Assembly: GCF_021462225.1 (NCBI RefSeq)
Contig: NC_061795.1
Coordinates: 51,243,380-51,307,379, forward strand
Reading direction: 5' to 3'
Source: Girardinichthys multiradiatus
Taxonomy: Eukaryota; Chordata; Actinopteri; Cyprinodontiformes; Goodeidae
Length of the DNA stretch: 64,000 bases
Of this stretch, positions 35,501 through 40,671 are shown one piece after another. The position numbers were made by a program, and so were the translations under genes. How positions within the stretch are numbered: the stretch's first letter is position 1; the number at the start of each line of letters is the position of its first letter. The notes under the pieces were generated by a model. It made no database searches. It was not told the DNA's origin and saw nothing but the letters and a program-made list of their open reading frames with translations.

Positions 35501-35600
35501 ATTCCAGCAGTAGTCTTACAGCAGCAGTGGTCCTGGAAGCTTCAACTGGCCCCGGAGCTTCAGCAGGTTGAGGAACCACTTTCGCCACCCAGTTAAACAT
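1250..35600 (-). CDS. cngb1: Probable cngb1 (GARP-like N-terminal region), partial multi-exon gene
   Basis: This entry covers a chain of small minus-strand exons, listed separately, from a start codon at 35600 to the left edge. Five exons each encode one module of a tryptophan followed about 8-12 residues later by PQP (or PQL), joined by acidic Pro/Glu-rich linkers. That is the architecture of the glutamic-acid-rich (GARP) part of CNGB1, the beta subunit of the rod cyclic-nucleotide-gated channel; in mammals this part binds peripherin-2 at the disc rim. Exon phases are consistent over most of the chain. The calmodulin-binding, transmembrane and cyclic-nucleotide-binding parts are not seen and would lie further left. 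The nearby mmp15 gene supports the call because CNGB1 and MMP15 are neighbours in human. The late exons (4.7-6.7 kb) are attached by phase and composition only. The gene name is inference. Confidence 0.6.
1765..3075 (-). mobile_element. Decayed Tc1/mariner-like transposon
   Basis: The plus strand reads as the reverse complement of a Tc1-type transposase gene. Recognisable stretches encode antisense versions of the warning-to-WPxxSPD part and the N-terminal helix-turn-helix. Many stops and indels are present and no frame survives beyond about 80 codons. The right side (2990-3060) resembles the terminal repeat of the family that also gave the 220-bp element at 58778. Both ends are approximate. 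Confidence 0.55.
3700..4095 (+). mobile_element. Remnant of a Tc1-like transposase gene, 3' part
   Basis: From about 3905 the plus strand matches the end of a common teleost/salmonid Tc1 transposase gene: VEWPSQ-like remains, then a stretch reading [15 protein letters not shown] near 3990-4045. Frames are broken and the 5' half is unrecognisable. Confidence 0.5.
4755..5531 (-). CDS. Large exon of unknown domain with a one-base frame break
   Basis: The acceptor ttcatag at 5532 opens a frame containing [19 protein letters not shown] and [15 protein letters not shown], which ends at a TAA at 5113-5115. From about 5156 a second frame is open down to a gtgagc donor at 4754. It encodes a glutamine run, a Pro/Ser-rich stretch and [15 protein letters not shown]. 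Both frames look coding and overlap at 5113-5156. One base too many in that overlap is the simplest explanation: an assembly error, an allele or a real lesion. An alternative is two splice forms. I do not recognise the domain. Phase links it to exon 5725..5755. Confidence 0.5.
5725..5755 (-). CDS. cngb1: cngb1-like micro-exon
   Basis: A 31-base exon with a tctgcag acceptor and a gtttgt donor encodes [10 protein letters not shown]. It is phase-compatible with 6347..6543 and with 4755..5531. Confidence 0.45.
5808..6112 (-). repeat. Teleost short interspersed repeat (gtaaacggcctgtacttg type)
   Basis: The block begins with the 'aatggcctgcacttgtatag' type head seen throughout fish genomes and ends with an antisense tRNA-like stretch (gggctcgaactggcaaccc). 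The same head recurs at 7912. I call it a SINE-like dispersed repeat; the family is not certain. Confidence 0.45.
6347..6543 (-). CDS. cngb1: cngb1-like Glu/Pro-rich exon
   Basis: The exon encodes 66 residues beginning [20 protein letters not shown] and rich in Glu, Pro, Ser and Gln. It lies between a gcacag acceptor and an AAA/gtatgt donor and ends in phase 0. The composition is that of a disordered acidic linker like the mammalian GARP glutamate-rich part, though less repetitive. Confidence 0.55.
6629..6696 (-). CDS. cngb1: cngb1-like acidic exon
   Basis: An tcctgcag acceptor and a gtagag donor flank [20 protein letters not shown] and two further residues. The first base completes a glutamate codon from the exon at 17993, and the exon ends in phase 1, in register with 6347..6543. 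Assignment to the same gene is by phase and acidic composition. Confidence 0.5.
7330..7740 (+). mobile_element. L2 LINE 3'-end fragment, degenerate
   Basis: The segment shares the order of the 3' untranslated region of the two long L2 copies: agaaagtactcctgga, the 'cagatggctgctca' block, gttaaaaggaggtctgtcc, 'gagggattgctgca', and a worn 'tgtgaactgacactaaataaa' tail. It is 5'-truncated and clearly older than the copies at 12763 and 46065. Confidence 0.65.
7912..8035 (+). repeat. Short interspersed repeat fragment
   Basis: The tggtaaatggactgaatttatatagcac head is the same class as 5808..6112, followed by 'cactcaaagcactttacact' and a cattcattcattcag run. Confidence 0.4.
8561..8574. promoter_or_regulatory. 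RFX X-box-like site, with two half-sites at 8613 and 8633
   Basis: The sequence gttaccggggcaac is a near-palindromic match to the RFX X-box (GTTRCC, short spacer, RGYAAC). Two further ggttgcta half-sites follow at 8613-8620 and 8633-8640, the second overlapping the ATG at 8640. X-boxes of this kind mark promoters of ciliary genes in vertebrates. The GC-rich setting and a GC box near 8802 fit a promoter. No transcript evidence is available here. Confidence 0.4.
8640..8714 (+). CDS. Candidate first coding exon of an unassigned plus-strand gene
   Basis: The ATG at 8640 opens [20 protein letters not shown] followed by DLLRE and a plausible donor (AGAG/gtggga at 8715). The open frame continues 18 more codons if the donor is not used. 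It lies in a GC- and CpG-rich island-like segment with RFX-type boxes just upstream, unlike the AT-rich surroundings. No later exon was found, and the gene would be nested antisense inside the cngb1-like intron. The product is not recognised. Confidence 0.3.
9884..9932. repeat. (TA)n microsatellite
   Basis: About 24 uninterrupted TA units run directly into a dispersed repeat. The ORFs here (YIYIYI) are artefacts of the dinucleotide. Confidence 0.9.
9938..10118 (-). repeat. Teleost dispersed repeat, 3' half, antisense
   Basis: The segment is the reverse complement of the second half of the repeat at 40185..40540: the 'accgcttattccatagtggg' end, the tatctccagcagtcta block and the 'ggacaggtcgccagtcc' block. 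It abuts the TA tract, which probably grew at its insertion edge. Confidence 0.7.
10119..12762 (+). mobile_element. I/Nimb-like LINE, 5'-truncated and internally deleted
   Basis: Plus-strand remnants occur in the expected order. First comes the end of an endonuclease domain ([11 protein letters not shown] near 10280). Next are the inter-domain region (PWWNEQC at 10540) and RT boxes ([18 protein letters not shown] near 11210, FQSGF at 11319, FADDGALW at 11338). A thumb region and an RNase H tail follow. Last is a Cys/His knuckle ([17 protein letters not shown] near 12365). FQSGF runs straight into FADD, so roughly 100 residues of RT are deleted. The RNase H plus CCHC ending is characteristic of the I/Nimb group. 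Multiple stops make it inactive. Its A-rich 3' end touches L2 copy 1. Confidence 0.7.
12590..12650. repeat. CA/TA microsatellite in the LINE 3' region
   Basis: Imperfect cacaca, tatata and gtgtgt runs form a near-palindromic tract that could fold. It interrupts the last open frame of the I/Nimb-like element. Confidence 0.6.
13064..13888 (+). pseudogene. L2 copy 1 ORF1: zinc/coiled-coil plus SGNH esterase protein
   Basis: The open part encodes 274 residues. An N-terminal CNKC pair and a short coiled coil are followed by a Pro-rich, basic linker. A GDSL/SGNH-like esterase domain comes next, with LVIGSSIVR (block I region), HAGGND (block III Gly/Asn) and RRDGIHPT (block V Asp/His). CR1/L2 ORF1 proteins bind RNA and membranes with such a domain. 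The first ATG at 13006 is put out of frame by a small deletion compared with copy 2, so the natural N terminus is lost unless the internal ATG at 13064 serves. The C terminus is complete. Confidence 0.75.
14138..16978 (+). pseudogene. L2 copy 1 ORF2: endonuclease-reverse transcriptase, two nonsense codons
   Basis: One reading frame runs from about 13975 to 16978, broken by TAA at 14075 and TGA at 15644. The endonuclease shows [19 protein letters not shown] and LSDHFLITF. The reverse transcriptase shows [31 protein letters not shown] and [10 protein letters not shown], the catalytic box. A thumb and C-terminal region follow, with [19 protein letters not shown] and [17 protein letters not shown]. 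The domain order and wording are those of the L2 clade. In copy 2 the codons at the two nonsense positions are sense. Confidence 0.88.
17993..18046 (-). CDS. cngb1: cngb1-like acidic exon next to an L2 insertion
   Basis: The exon has a ttgccag acceptor (one of two tandem copies) and a consensus gtaagt donor. It encodes [17 protein letters not shown]. Its donor lies only about 96 bp from the 3' end of L2 copy 1 (17897). It ends in phase 2 and is compatible with the exon at 6696, more than 11 kb away. Confidence 0.5.
18134..18283 (-). CDS. cngb1: cngb1-like exon: predicted coiled coil, possible alternative terminus
   Basis: The exon encodes [18 protein letters not shown], then an Ala/Gln-rich amphipathic stretch that looks helical, and ends in an acidic LLDEPEPE. 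A weak donor (gttaga) at 18133 would give phase 2 and join cleanly to the exon at 18046. If it is not used, the frame runs only seven more residues to a TAG at 18112-18114, giving a short GARP-only protein. Mammalian CNGB1 also produces short GARP isoforms, so both outcomes are possible. Confidence 0.55.
18400..18730 (-). CDS. cngb1: cngb1-like exon: Ser/Gln-rich region and helical segment
   Basis: The exon encodes about 110 residues and has an acattag acceptor and a gtgagg donor. It includes an acidic start ([14 protein letters not shown]), a glutamine run, a Ser/Pro-rich centre and a C-terminal helical-looking stretch ([16 protein letters not shown]). The joining Val codon matches phase 1 of the previous exon. 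No domain was recognised beyond low-complexity GARP-type sequence. Confidence 0.6.
18731..20340. other. Intronic sequence without recognised features
   Basis: This lies between cngb1-like exons 18400..18730 and 21174..21198. No repeat family, open frame above background or splice-bounded exon was recognised. Confidence 0.5.
20359..20559. repeat. Compound (CA)(TA) microsatellite, about 200 bp
   Basis: Units of atatatata separated by acac and gtgt give an almost perfectly self-complementary tract in both directions. ORFs on both strands are spurious. It is likely hypervariable in length. Confidence 0.9.
21174..21198 (-). CDS. cngb1: cngb1-like micro-exon
   Basis: A 25-base exon encodes GDTEVLQK between a gcgtcag acceptor and a gtgagt donor. 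It is in phase with both neighbours. Confidence 0.45.
21291..21366 (-). CDS. cngb1: cngb1-like exon with GARP module 5
   Basis: A tccacag acceptor and a GAG/gtgttt donor flank 25 codons containing [20 protein letters not shown]. The module is slightly degenerate, with MPQL instead of LPQP. It is separated from module 4 by a 6.5-kb intron packed with Tc1-type elements. Confidence 0.6.
21635..22890 (-). mobile_element. Decayed Tc1/mariner-like transposon (cagttgtgtgaaaa terminus)
   Basis: A TA dinucleotide followed by cagttgtgtgaaaaggt starts the terminal repeat. The body is an antisense Tc1-type transposase gene, with recognisable stretches for the AHGIL-like, SPDLN-like and C-terminal parts, split by indels (longest frame about 110 codons). 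The right end near 22850 (acgttttcacgggtggg) is worn. The family is abundant in teleosts and two more pieces occur at 23452..25569. Confidence 0.7.
23452..25569 (-). mobile_element. Second Tc1/mariner-like copy of the same family, split by an insertion
   Basis: The piece 23452..23675 matches the family up to 'cagaccattacactacca'. The piece 25059..25569 resumes at 'gaccgcacaccttccagaa' and runs to a terminal repeat ending ctttctcacagtactg followed by TA. The two pieces are adjacent in the sibling at 21635, with only about 75 bp between, so about 1.38 kb was inserted or substituted here. Confidence 0.6.
23676..25058. mobile_element. Unclassified 1.38-kb insert inside a Tc1-like element
   Basis: The insert contains a 130-codon minus-strand frame (24593..24985) and an end segment with gctttctgaaac-like repeats near 24970-25055. 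The peptide part [20 protein letters not shown] faintly resembles the N-terminal part of PIF/Harbinger-type transposases, but this is weak. No clear terminal repeats or target duplication were found, so it could also be a composite. Confidence 0.3.
25849..27332 (-). mobile_element. Tc1/mariner-like transposon with cacaacccc terminal repeats, inactive
   Basis: The left end cacaaccccagttccaatg and the right end are inverted repeats of about 200 bp, including the ttcagactgacaaactttat block. The body is an antisense transposase gene. Recognisable remnants are the start of the N-terminal helix-turn-helix ([20 protein letters not shown] near 27010), [18 protein letters not shown] near 26460 and an SPDL-like stretch near 26270. 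Several frameshifts and stops break it. It lies in the 6.5-kb intron of the cngb1-like gene. No clear TA duplication remains at the edges. Confidence 0.8.
27911..27971 (-). CDS. cngb1: cngb1-like linker exon
   Basis: The exon has a ggctgcag acceptor and a gtaggt donor. It encodes [20 protein letters not shown] and ends in phase 2. It is phase-compatible with GARP module exons 4 and 5 on either side. Confidence 0.5.
28064..28170 (-). CDS. cngb1: cngb1-like exon with GARP module 4
   Basis: An actgcag acceptor and a gtacac donor flank a product containing [19 protein letters not shown] and a Pro/Ser/Lys linker. The first base completes the lysine codon begun in the exon ending at 31554, 3.4 kb upstream across a Tc1 insertion. 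The exon ends in phase 1. Confidence 0.65.
28485..29490 (-). mobile_element. L2-clade LINE fragment, antisense
   Basis: Read on the minus strand from 29470, remnants of GMPQGSVL (RT box), a worn FANDLQLY (the YADD box), [37 protein letters not shown] and [18 protein letters not shown] appear in the right order. It is therefore the C-terminal half of an L2-type reverse transcriptase. Stops and frame changes are frequent, and it is older than the two long L2 copies. Confidence 0.7.
29879..30150 (+). repeat. Left terminal inverted repeat of the DD38E element
   Basis: The 272 bp are matched in reverse orientation by 31238..31507. The repeat covers the 3' end of the transposase gene, so coding sequence for the C terminus is duplicated at the other end. 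Confidence 0.9.
30042..31094 (-). CDS. Tc1/mariner transposase, 350 residues, DD38E
   Basis: The protein starts [12 protein letters not shown] with a paired-type helix-turn-helix (residues 5-50), a GRPR AT-hook-like motif (59-62) and a second DNA-binding helix pair (to about 115). The catalytic domain shows [11 protein letters not shown] (D157), [22 protein letters not shown] (D247) and [16 protein letters not shown] (E286). There are 38 residues between D247 and E286. That is longer than the DD34E of ordinary Tc1 and equals the spacing reported for the Intruder group. It cuts and pastes the element at TA sites. No stop or frameshift is visible. The last ~36 codons lie inside the left inverted repeat. 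The NPIE motif reads NSIE, which may or may not matter for activity. Confidence 0.93.
   Translation of the reverse strand: MARKKQLSKEKRVAIITLRNEGQSVQTIGKTLKVSPSEVTKTIKRYKETGSHEDRLRKGRPRVTSAADDKFIRVTSLRNGRLTAAQIREQVNATQSSSSRHISRTTVKRRLCESGLHGKIAARKPLLRTGNKQKRLVWAKEHKEWTLDQWKSVFWSDESKFEIFGSNHRVFVRRRRDERMDSTCLVPTVKHGGGGVMMWGCFVGDTVGDLFNIEDILNQHGYHSILQQHAIPSSLCLVGPSFIFQQDNDPKHTSRLCKGYLTKKESDGVLRQMTWPPQSPDLNSIEMVWGELDHRVKVKGPTSAKHLWELLQDCWKTISGDYLLKLINRIPRVCGAVIKAKGGYFEEPRI
31238..31507 (-). repeat. Right terminal inverted repeat of the DD38E element
   Basis: The 270 bp are the inverted partner of 29879..30150. It differs by about eight bases and a two-base gap. Confidence 0.9.
31554..31647 (-). 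CDS. cngb1: cngb1-like acidic linker exon
   Basis: The exon encodes [20 protein letters not shown] and a further Ser/Pro stretch, an acidic linker typical of a GARP region. I use the donor at 31553 (gtaggt, phase 2) because a donor six bases further on would include an in-frame TAG. The split lysine codon is completed by the exon at 28170. The right end of a Tc1-type transposon (31507) lies only about 45 bp downstream of the donor. Confidence 0.55.
31756..31780 (-). CDS. cngb1: cngb1-like micro-exon
   Basis: A 25-base exon with a ttgcag acceptor and a gtatgc donor encodes VFDVATMP plus one base. It is phase-compatible with exons 32734..32845 (upstream) and 31554..31647 (downstream). Confidence 0.45.
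32734..32845 (-). CDS. cngb1: cngb1-like exon with GARP module 3
   Basis: The exon has a tctgtcag acceptor and a GAG/gtgagag donor. It encodes [20 protein letters not shown] followed by a charged linker rich in Glu, Thr and Lys. This is one of the clearest W...VLPQP modules. It ends in phase 0. Confidence 0.7.
32931..32950 (-). CDS. cngb1: cngb1-like 20-base micro-exon
   Basis: A 20-base exon between a ccccag acceptor and a gtacag donor encodes SGEDGDR. It fits in phase between the exon ending at 33332 (phase 0) and the one starting at 32845 (needing two bases). It would be missed by ORF-based gene finding. Confidence 0.5.
33332..33437 (-). CDS. cngb1: cngb1-like exon with GARP module 2
   Basis: The acceptor is ctacag and the donor gtcagt. 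The product contains [19 protein letters not shown], a clear W...LPQPP module, followed by a short basic/serine stretch ending in DFR. It starts with one base completing the previous codon and ends in phase 0. The module spacing is close to that of exons 32734..32845 and 35520..35600. Confidence 0.65.
33523..33568 (-). CDS. cngb1: cngb1-like acidic linker exon
   Basis: The exon encodes [16 protein letters not shown] and ends in phase 2 at a gtgaag donor. The split glycine codon is completed by the first base of the exon at 33437, so the linker runs directly into GARP module 2. Confidence 0.5.
33661..33682 (-). CDS. cngb1: cngb1-like micro-exon
   Basis: A 22-base exon sits between a pyrimidine-rich acceptor (ttgag at 33683) and a gtgagg donor. 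It encodes EPVRNKE plus one base and joins in phase to the next exon at 33568, where the split codon becomes Val. The very short length makes this a splice-site-based call only. Confidence 0.4.
34021..34104 (-). CDS. Candidate small exon (cngb1-like), phase unresolved
   Basis: The minus strand has a weak AG acceptor at 34105-34106, an open stretch, and two possible donors at 34021 and 34025. One frame gives a hydrophilic peptide containing [15 protein letters not shown] followed by glycines. A second open frame fits the phases of the neighbouring exons better but has a less convincing composition. It could be an alternative exon or a false positive. Confidence 0.3.
34233..34447 (+). mobile_element. 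L2 LINE tail, strongly 5'-truncated
   Basis: The segment begins tcaggaggagtgaatgctac and follows the last ~215 bp of the L2 3' UTR seen in copies 1 and 2 (aaaaactttttatccaattt, 'cttgagacgacatgtgttg', 'ctatataaataaaactgaa'), ending in gaattgaatt. It is a typical dead-on-arrival insertion. Confidence 0.85.
35520..35600 (-). CDS. cngb1: cngb1-like coding exon 1: start codon and GARP module 1
   Basis: The exon starts at ATG (35598-35600) and encodes 27 residues beginning [17 protein letters not shown]. This matches the known mammalian CNGB1 start pattern (Met-Leu-Gly-Trp-Val...VLPQPP). It ends in phase 0 at a GT donor (gtaaga) just below 35520. The start is chosen because the W...PQP module follows immediately. 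The open frame also runs into the intron, but nothing there looks coding. Confidence 0.7.
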
Positions 35601-36800
35601 CCTGCTTAACAAATACACAGTCAGCCTCAACATGTAATACTGATCATAGTACTGATAATACTACTGATTATAATACTGACAAATACTTTCTAGTATCCTC
35701 ATTAAAGCAGACCCTTCATAGTACCAAAGCAGACACATCTGCACCCTGAACTACTTCAAGAAGATGACTTCAATGTTTCTCAGAGTCAATTTAAACTCTT
35801 GGTGCCATAAAATTCAACTCAGAGAAGAGATGAAAGCCACAGACAGCAACAGTTACCGGCCATCAGAATGTAGAGAAGTAAGCTTGTTCAGTAGCAGAGC
35901 TCCATAAGCTGCTTTACCACGAAGCTCCACAGGTGGGAGATGATCCAACCAGTTTAAATCAGAGACAGAAAGTGGTGACCATCATATAGGAGGAGGAGGT
36001 AGCTTTAACCAACCCTGCACACTGACTGCACATAGCTCACCACCCACAGCAACACTGAGTCTGTCTCAAATATCCAAGGGATATTCAGTATTTAAAGTTA
36101 ATTAGAATCAGTTGAAGCCTTGAACCATTTCACAGACAAAGATCTACAGCCGGAGCAGAGAGAACATCTATGAACACAGCTAAAAGCAGCAAGAGCCACA
36201 GAGACATTTCAACTAAAAGATGAAAGTTTTTAGCTAAAAGATTTTTAACAGCTGTTCATTTCTGCAGATATAAATCTCTCTGCCTCTCTGTTTTGAGCCC
36301 CCTTCTAACTCCAAGCAGAAGCTGAATAAATAAAGTAAGTTTCTTTTCTTCATTTCAGAGATTTTCTACAAATCTCGAAACATTTTTCAGTTTTTTGGTT
36401 CTTGAGGTAGATCAGAGATCAGAGGGGGTCAAATCTAAAATCAGAGATGTTGGATTAAATAGTGCATCTTTGTCCTGCAGCCAGGCTCCAGTTATTGTTA
36501 CTTCTTAGGCCTGAATCCGTTTTAAAATGGTCATGGCCTTGTCAAACCTGGTCCAAACCAAAGCTGTGATCGTTTGTTTTCAAAGCCTTAGCAGAAACCC
36601 TTCGAGCTAAATGGTATGCATTATATCATCAGATCAATTCTGCAAATCATGACTTGGTTAAGTTCTGTATTTTCTATACTAACTGTCTGACACTACTTTA
36701 CTAACGTCTTTGCACCAAGCAATCAGAAACTGACCTCTGATCAGCTCCTTGGATTAAAGCTTTATCTCTAGAATCCTCCATCATTTTTTTTTGCACTAAC
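35601..36800. other. Upstream region of the cngb1-like start codon
   Basis: About 1.2 kb separates the predicted start codon from the unassigned exon at 36821. It should contain the 5' UTR and the promoter if 35600 is the true start. I see no TATA box in a convincing position and no recognised repeat. Confidence 0.4.
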
Positions 36801-36820
36801 TAGCTTTCTTACCTGTGAAT

Positions 36821-36965
36821 CTATGGGTGGTTGTGCATGCCAATGGTGTGGAGACCCAGAGTGCTGCACAGCCGGCACAGATCTGCTGGGATTTCCTCAG
36901 CGGCTGCCTGCAGGTAGTTAACAGGATTACCCTGCAGCACCTGAAGGTCAGGCCGCCTTGCTGAG
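36821..36965 (-). CDS. Unassigned candidate terminal exon
   Basis: After a gctcacag acceptor, one frame encodes ARRPDLQVLQGNPVNYLQAA, then EEIPADLCRLCSTLGLHTIG and MHNHP, with a TAG at 36821-36823. A good donor (gtaag) follows at 36812. The competing frame is also open across the whole 36813..36965 segment, with symmetrical phase 1. The first frame looks more protein-like. It lies 1.2 kb upstream of the cngb1-like start codon and could be the last exon of another minus-strand gene or a 5' exon. I do not recognise the product. Confidence 0.35.
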
Positions 36966-37189
36966 CTGTGAGCACAGATTAATGTCAGAGAACCAACATT
37001 CAGGAAGTTAAAAGGCCTTTTATTGTCTAACTACAATCAAAGCATCTTCAGACGAAAAGTTATGTCTAAATTAATCTTAGATGACCTCTGGGGTAATCTT
37101 CATGAACAGTTTTAAGACCCATTCAACTTGTGAAACTTCATGTATTATCAAATTACAGCCAGCAGGAGACTAATAAGATGATCTATGAA

Positions 37190-37412
37190 AGAGATAGGCT
37201 GCACTGGAATTAATTTAGAGGTGTCAGAGTAAAAGGGGCCAAATACAAATTGTTTTTTAAAATTAAAAAAGAAAATTCTGAATTATTTTCTGTTCACTTT
37301 ACAGTTCAGCACTAATACTGCATTAACCTCAATGACATACCTTTAAATACATGTAGTGTTCATAATATGACAAAATGACAAGTGCTGGAGGTGTGAATAC
37401 TTTTGCAAGGTA
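37190..37412 (+). mobile_element. Tc1-like terminal fragment
   Basis: The stretch contains 'aggtgtcagagtaaaagggg' and ends 'gtgaatacttttgcaaggta'. These match the terminal part of the family at 42989..44672. Confidence 0.5.
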
Positions 37413-37734
37413 GTGTTATTAACTGCTTGTCTTAAATGTATTAATATAAAATGCCATTTTGATAAGGATACTATTTCTAATGTCAGATTTATTTTATGTA
37501 AAGTGTTGCATTGCAGAGCTAAGTAACACAGGACTGAACATCAGTTATTATGACAGTCACAATAATCCCTGATTTACAAGAAAGAACATTTTTAACAGAA
37601 AGAAAATATATTATGTTTGAATTTCTATTAAACATCCAAAGAAATTTAAATATTAATGTTTTAGTAAACTTGGTAATTTTTGGTAATTATCAGTAAATTA
37701 TCTAAAGCAGCTGGGGCTCTTTGTTGATTGGTCC

Positions 37735-37890
37735 ATCCATCGTCTATACCTGACAATGGATGGGAGTGGGGTGGGGGGGGGCTGGTGCCTATCTCCAGCA
37801 GTCATTGGGCTGGGGGGGGGTCCACCCTGGACAGGTTTCCAGTCCATCAGAGGACAACCTACCAGGCACACACACTTGCCTAAGATCAAT
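37735..37890 (-). repeat. Teleost dispersed repeat, 3' half, antisense
   Basis: The reverse complement matches the tail of the repeat at 40185..40540 (tatctccagcagtcattggg, 'ggacaggtttccagtccatc'), with G-run expansion near 37770 and 37812. Confidence 0.65.
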
Positions 37891-37904
37891 TTAGAGATGC
37901 TTGA

Positions 37905-38000
37905 GGAGGAACACCCCTCCAACCCGGACAGGGCAGGCCACCCTTTTCTGGTCGAGAACCATGGACTTAGAGGAGCCGATCCTCATCCCACCCCAATGGG
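37905..38000 (-). mobile_element. Rex3 LINE fragment, antisense
   Basis: On the minus strand it reads KSMVLDQKRVACPVRVGG, which corresponds to the DRKRVACPLQVGG stretch at about 63030 in the Rex3 copy at the right edge. Only about 95 bp are left, fused to the dispersed repeat at 37735. Confidence 0.65.
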
Positions 38001-38274
38001 TGCTGTAGCCTGCAGCAGCTTCTTCTTTCCATCAAGCATAATTCCCTGCTCTACCAGCATGAGGATAAAATAGCCTTTAGAAAAAATGCAGACACCTTTC
38101 CCTCATCCTTCTGATAAAACCTAAATTCAGGGAAATATAAACTGCCAAGGTAAAAAACAACCGAGAATATTAAGTTTCGTCAAATCAATTATGATTCACT
38201 ATTAGCTTCATTTTAGGTCCATCTTTTCCTCCTGCCATCATCCATCACAATCAACTGAAAATCATGTTTTATTT

Positions 38275-38397
38275 TTCTTCCACGTCACAATTATGAACTA
38301 GTTGATCACTAAAACATAGAACTGTTTGTGGCTGCAAGATGACAAAATGCCAAAAGAAACTCAGGTTGTGAATACTTTTACAAGACACTGCACACCT
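38275..38397 (+). mobile_element. Tc1-like terminal fragment
   Basis: The 'gtttgtggctgcaagatgac' block and 'gtgaatacttttacaagaca' end match the terminal repeat of the 42989 family. Confidence 0.45.
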
Positions 38398-39162
38398 TTG
38401 GTCACACCCTAGTTTGACTTATCCTCCTTTTTCTTCATCTGCTTAAAAATGAAAATTTTTCATATAATCTGAAGGCAACAAACGGCGCTGTTTCTGACAT
38501 AAACACACTTTAAAAGCTTAACAAATACCAATAAAACACTCATGTTGCATTAGAGTTGGAATATATGTACACAGACAGCAGCCTAAAATGTGTATTTGTT
38601 ATTTTATAATTGGGAGTATTGGTAATTGATTTAATGACATTCAACAAGTGAAATTAGTAATCTTTTTTAACACGTTTCCTATAAAATTGTGATATTTTCA
38701 TCTTTTTCAGACTCCAGGAGGCTCCGTTCCCTGGAAGTCACTCATGAATATAAATTAACCGGAGATCATTAGAACAAGCATAGAAAGAAGTAACCAAATT
38801 AATATTCCACATATATTTAAAATACAGCAACGTTTGGTAAATTCAACTCAACCGGTTTGTTTAAATAGCAACAATTCATGTAAGATTTTAAGTTTTAATG
38901 CAGACTGCCTCCAGTTTATTAGATTTTATTCTGGATCCAACAAAAGGAAGCTAAAACAAGAGAAATGTGATTTTATCTGCATGGACTCGGGGTAAATCAA
39001 GCAGGTTTCCCAAGAAATGTTGATTTTTTGTTTATTTTTAATTCAGTTTAAACCATGCAAGAAATCTTTGACTCTGAATACAAAACTGCACAAAAAGCTG
39101 AAAAGATTTTATACAACTGGTTCATTTTACCCTTGTGGTCTAATTATGACCAGATCCTAGAT

Positions 39163-39201
39163 TTAAAAAAAAAAAAATATATATATATATATATTTTTTT
39201 C
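39163..39201. repeat. A-run, TA-run, T-run low-complexity tract
   Basis: A self-complementary tract of poly-A, about eight TA units and poly-T. Confidence 0.8.
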
Positions 39202-40184
39202 AAGTAACCAAAAATAGTAAAACAACTATGTAGGGTATTTGTATTCGATGATTTAAGAGCAGTTGAGTAGATAAACGTTATGTGCCACCACTGCTCAGAG
39301 AGGAAGAAAGGAGGATGACTGGAAAGCATGTGATGATGTCACAGAGTGATTAACGAGGATTCATGTTGGCCCTCATTAAGGAGTGACTCATAAACAATGC
39401 TTTAAATATATATCTGATGCTCATTTGATGGAAATCTCCACGTGAGGCTGAGGATGTCTGCATATAAATTAATTTTAAATCTTCCCTCTGGAATAAACTG
39501 AGAATGAAAACCATCAATAAGAGTTTGTATCTGAAAACAGAAAAGCATTCTTCACTGTTTGCTCAGACCGATCACACCACTTTCTAATGAAACCGGCTTT
39601 TATATTGAGAGCTGATAACCATTTACCCTGCTGGTGAGACAGGAGGTAGTGGGTAGATCCCATTATCAGCTCAGCACAGGATAAGCTGGACCAGAACAGG
39701 TCCATGACACAGACCCTTGGTCCTTGGCTGAAAGATGGCAGCACCACACATGCCTCAGTTCTGACCAAACATCTGGATAAGATCTGGGGACGGACGTAGG
39801 TAAGAAAAATTCAATCCACAAGTTGTCTCCAAATACTGGGTGAGTTTACAGTAAAGCACAGCTGCTCATAGCTGAATATGAAATAAATGAGAGGAGATGG
39901 AAGAGAGAACAGATGCAGACGTAAAGCTGCTGTGGATGATCTGCAATGGAGGCTAATCCTGATTACCTCTGACATAAAGACCAGCAGAAAGGTGCTCTCT
40001 CATGCTCACAGTGGACAAGACAATCACAGAAAGGACAAAGACATTTGTCTCATCTCAACTATTTCACACGCTTTTTGATATTTGTAGAAACAACAGGTCT
40101 TCATTCACTTCTATAGGAAGAGACATGTGACATTTCCAAATAATAAATGTTTACATAAGTTATTTTTATTAATTTTTTATAAAT

Positions 40185-40540
40185 TAGGGCTGCACGGTGG
40201 TGCAGTTGGTAGCACTGTTGCCTTGCAGCAAGAAGGTCCTGGGTTCAATTCCTGGCCGGGGGTCTTTCTGCATGGAGTTTGCATGTTCTCCCCGTGCATG
40301 CGTGGGTTCTCACCGGGTACTCCGGCTTCCTCCCACAGTCCAAAGACATGCCTGTTAGGTTAATTGGTCTCTCTAAATTGCCCTTAGATGTATGAATGAG
40401 TGTGTGCTTGGTTGTTTGTGTGTTGCCCTGTGATGGACTGGCGACCTGTCCAGGGTGACCCTGCCTCTCGCCCATAGACTGCTGGAGATAGGCACCAGCT
40501 CCCCTGTGACCCACTATGGAATAAGCGGTAGAAAATTAGT
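40185..40540 (+). repeat. Teleost dispersed repeat, nearly complete (gggctgcacggtggtgcag type)
   Basis: This about 355-bp element begins gggctgcacggtggtgcag and passes through the 'ctgggttcaattcctggcc' block, 'ttgcatgttctccccgtgc' and 'tggactggcgacctgtccag'. It ends 'cccactatggaataagcgg'. Further copies are at 9938 and 37735, with a worn one at 54960. It is ubiquitous in fish. I do not assign it to a superfamily. Confidence 0.75.
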
Positions 40541-40671
40541 ATTATATGTACTTGTATTTTGAACAGATATGTTTACAATAATAGTGTTGCATTTAAAAAA
40601 GTGACACTTCACAATTTATTGAATTCAGTTTTAAATGCACTGGAAACAATCTGTTAAAATGAAACATGTTC

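Noticed and set aside
39514..39768. 84-codon minus frame as a host exon
   Set aside because: No convincing acceptor-donor pair and no recognisable motif; the frame is not distinguishable from background.
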